A DNA stretch of 5,091 bases. Source: Thermoproteota archaeon. Lineage in GTDB: Archaea; Korarchaeota; Korarchaeia; Korarchaeales; Korarchaeaceae. Made by a program: the position numbers and the translations under genes. The stretch is taken from assembly GCA_021158805.1 (NCBI GenBank), contig JAGGTZ010000186.1, positions 1 to 5,091 on the forward strand, in the 5' to 3' direction. Each line of letters starts with the position of its first letter. Positions within the stretch are counted from its first letter, which is position 1. Below the pieces are notes generated by a model. The model did no database searches, was not told the origin of the DNA, and saw nothing but the letters and a program-made list of their open reading frames with translations. Positions 4,790-5,091 of the stretch are shown here, piece after piece.

Positions 4790-5091
4790 TAGTATCAGTC
4801 CGTACTTAATGAGCCTCTCGTAGTGGCTCCTGTTTCTGGTCAGCAAAGGTATACTAAATGAGATGGCTGTCGCTCCTATAATTAGATCTCTCTCATCTAT
4901 CAGCTCACCCTTAGACCTGAGGTCCCTGTAGATCTCTACCGATTTCTTTAACACTTCGTTGGTCGGAAGAAGAACCGTGAATACCCTCTCCATCCTCTCT
5001 TTCACAGCTAGGAAGTCCTTTCTTCCCCTTAAGAACTCGTAAAGGGAAATCCAAGATATAAAGAGCTGGGCCCTTGGTAATGAGGTCCTCC
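4781..5091 (-). CDS. vapC: VapC4 PIN-domain toxin, C-terminal part (N-terminus off the right edge)
   Basis: The C-terminal 102 residues of a PIN protein in one clean frame to TGA 4781-4783. It starts at the edge with RTSLPRAQ, then LFISWISLYEFLRGR, the helix with the conserved acidic Glu. Next come a long helix pair and ELIDERDLIIGATAISFSIP, whose Asp is the third active-site residue. LLTRNRSHYERLIKYGLI closes it: the T-R-N motif has Asn where many PIN domains have a fourth Asp, a common VapC variant. A GTG at 5003-5005 could be mistaken for the start, but the frame and PIN motifs continue upstream to the edge, so the protein must begin outside. The first catalytic Asp and any partner antitoxin are not visible. 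The predicted role is ribonuclease toxin; its pairing is unknown. Confidence 0.85.
   Translation of the reverse strand, partial: RTSLPRAQLFISWISLYEFLRGRKDFLAVKERMERVFTVLLPTNEVLKKSVEIYRDLRSKGELIDERDLIIGATAISFSIPLLTRNRSHYERLIKYGLILLE

Noticed and set aside
1..5091. CRISPR array, tRNA, rRNA or insertion sequence
   Set aside because: I found no regularly spaced repeats, cloverleaf-like conserved arms, transposase motifs or terminal inverted repeats on either strand.

Overview
The window looks archaeal, most likely from a thermophilic Thermoproteota or Korarchaeota-type organism. The signs are AbrB-type VapB antitoxins paired with PIN-domain VapC toxins, heavy use of AGG/AGA arginine codons, GTG and TTG starts, tight antitoxin/toxin overlaps, and TATA-like boxes about 24-32 bp upstream of start codons that imply leaderless or nearly leaderless mRNAs. 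No rRNA, tRNA, CRISPR array or insertion sequence was recognised. The taxonomic placement is inference.

Layout, left to right. 1-359 (minus): vapB1-vapC1, with vapC1 cut by the window edge. 530-1024 (minus): a stretch with no long clean reading frame that hides a Fic-domain (AMP-transferase type) gene carrying the HPFRDGNGR motif, broken by about three single-base frame changes. It is followed by a C-terminal scrap resembling a Rad50/SMC/ABC ATPase. 1025-1196: AT-rich, apparently non-coding. 1197-1923 (plus): promoter and intact vapB2-vapC2. 1935-2650 (minus): vapB3-vapC3, convergent with vapBC2, with one apparent single-base frame change in each gene. 2651-2867: promoter of vapB3 plus a possible 38-codon coding scrap. 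2868-4557 (minus): one sulfatase / alkaline-phosphatase-superfamily gene spread over four frame changes, with an N-terminal extension of about 80 residues and its own promoter. 4558-4780: intergenic with a possible short coding scrap. 4781-5091 (minus): the C-terminal two thirds of a fourth VapC-like PIN toxin, cut by the right edge.

How it fits together: this is an accessory, toxin-rich neighbourhood of four VapC-type PIN ribonucleases, three with their AbrB antitoxins visible, plus a Fic relic, surrounding a sulfatase-like hydrolase that may act on cell-surface or glycan substrates. The vapB1 and vapB2 promoters share an 11-bp near-palindrome (ATCAGTCAGAT), which suggests a common operator and possible cross-regulation.

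The main caution is the frames. At least nine single-base insertions or deletions, several in short homopolymers, are needed to restore Fic, VapB3, VapC3 and the sulfatase. When they are restored, every gene regains a length divisible by three and continuous family motifs. This could be draft-assembly or long-read error, or recent gene decay; the sequence alone cannot decide. I found no convincing wholly new system; the hidden Fic gene, the shared operator and the sulfatase's extra N-terminal region are the points most worth checking.
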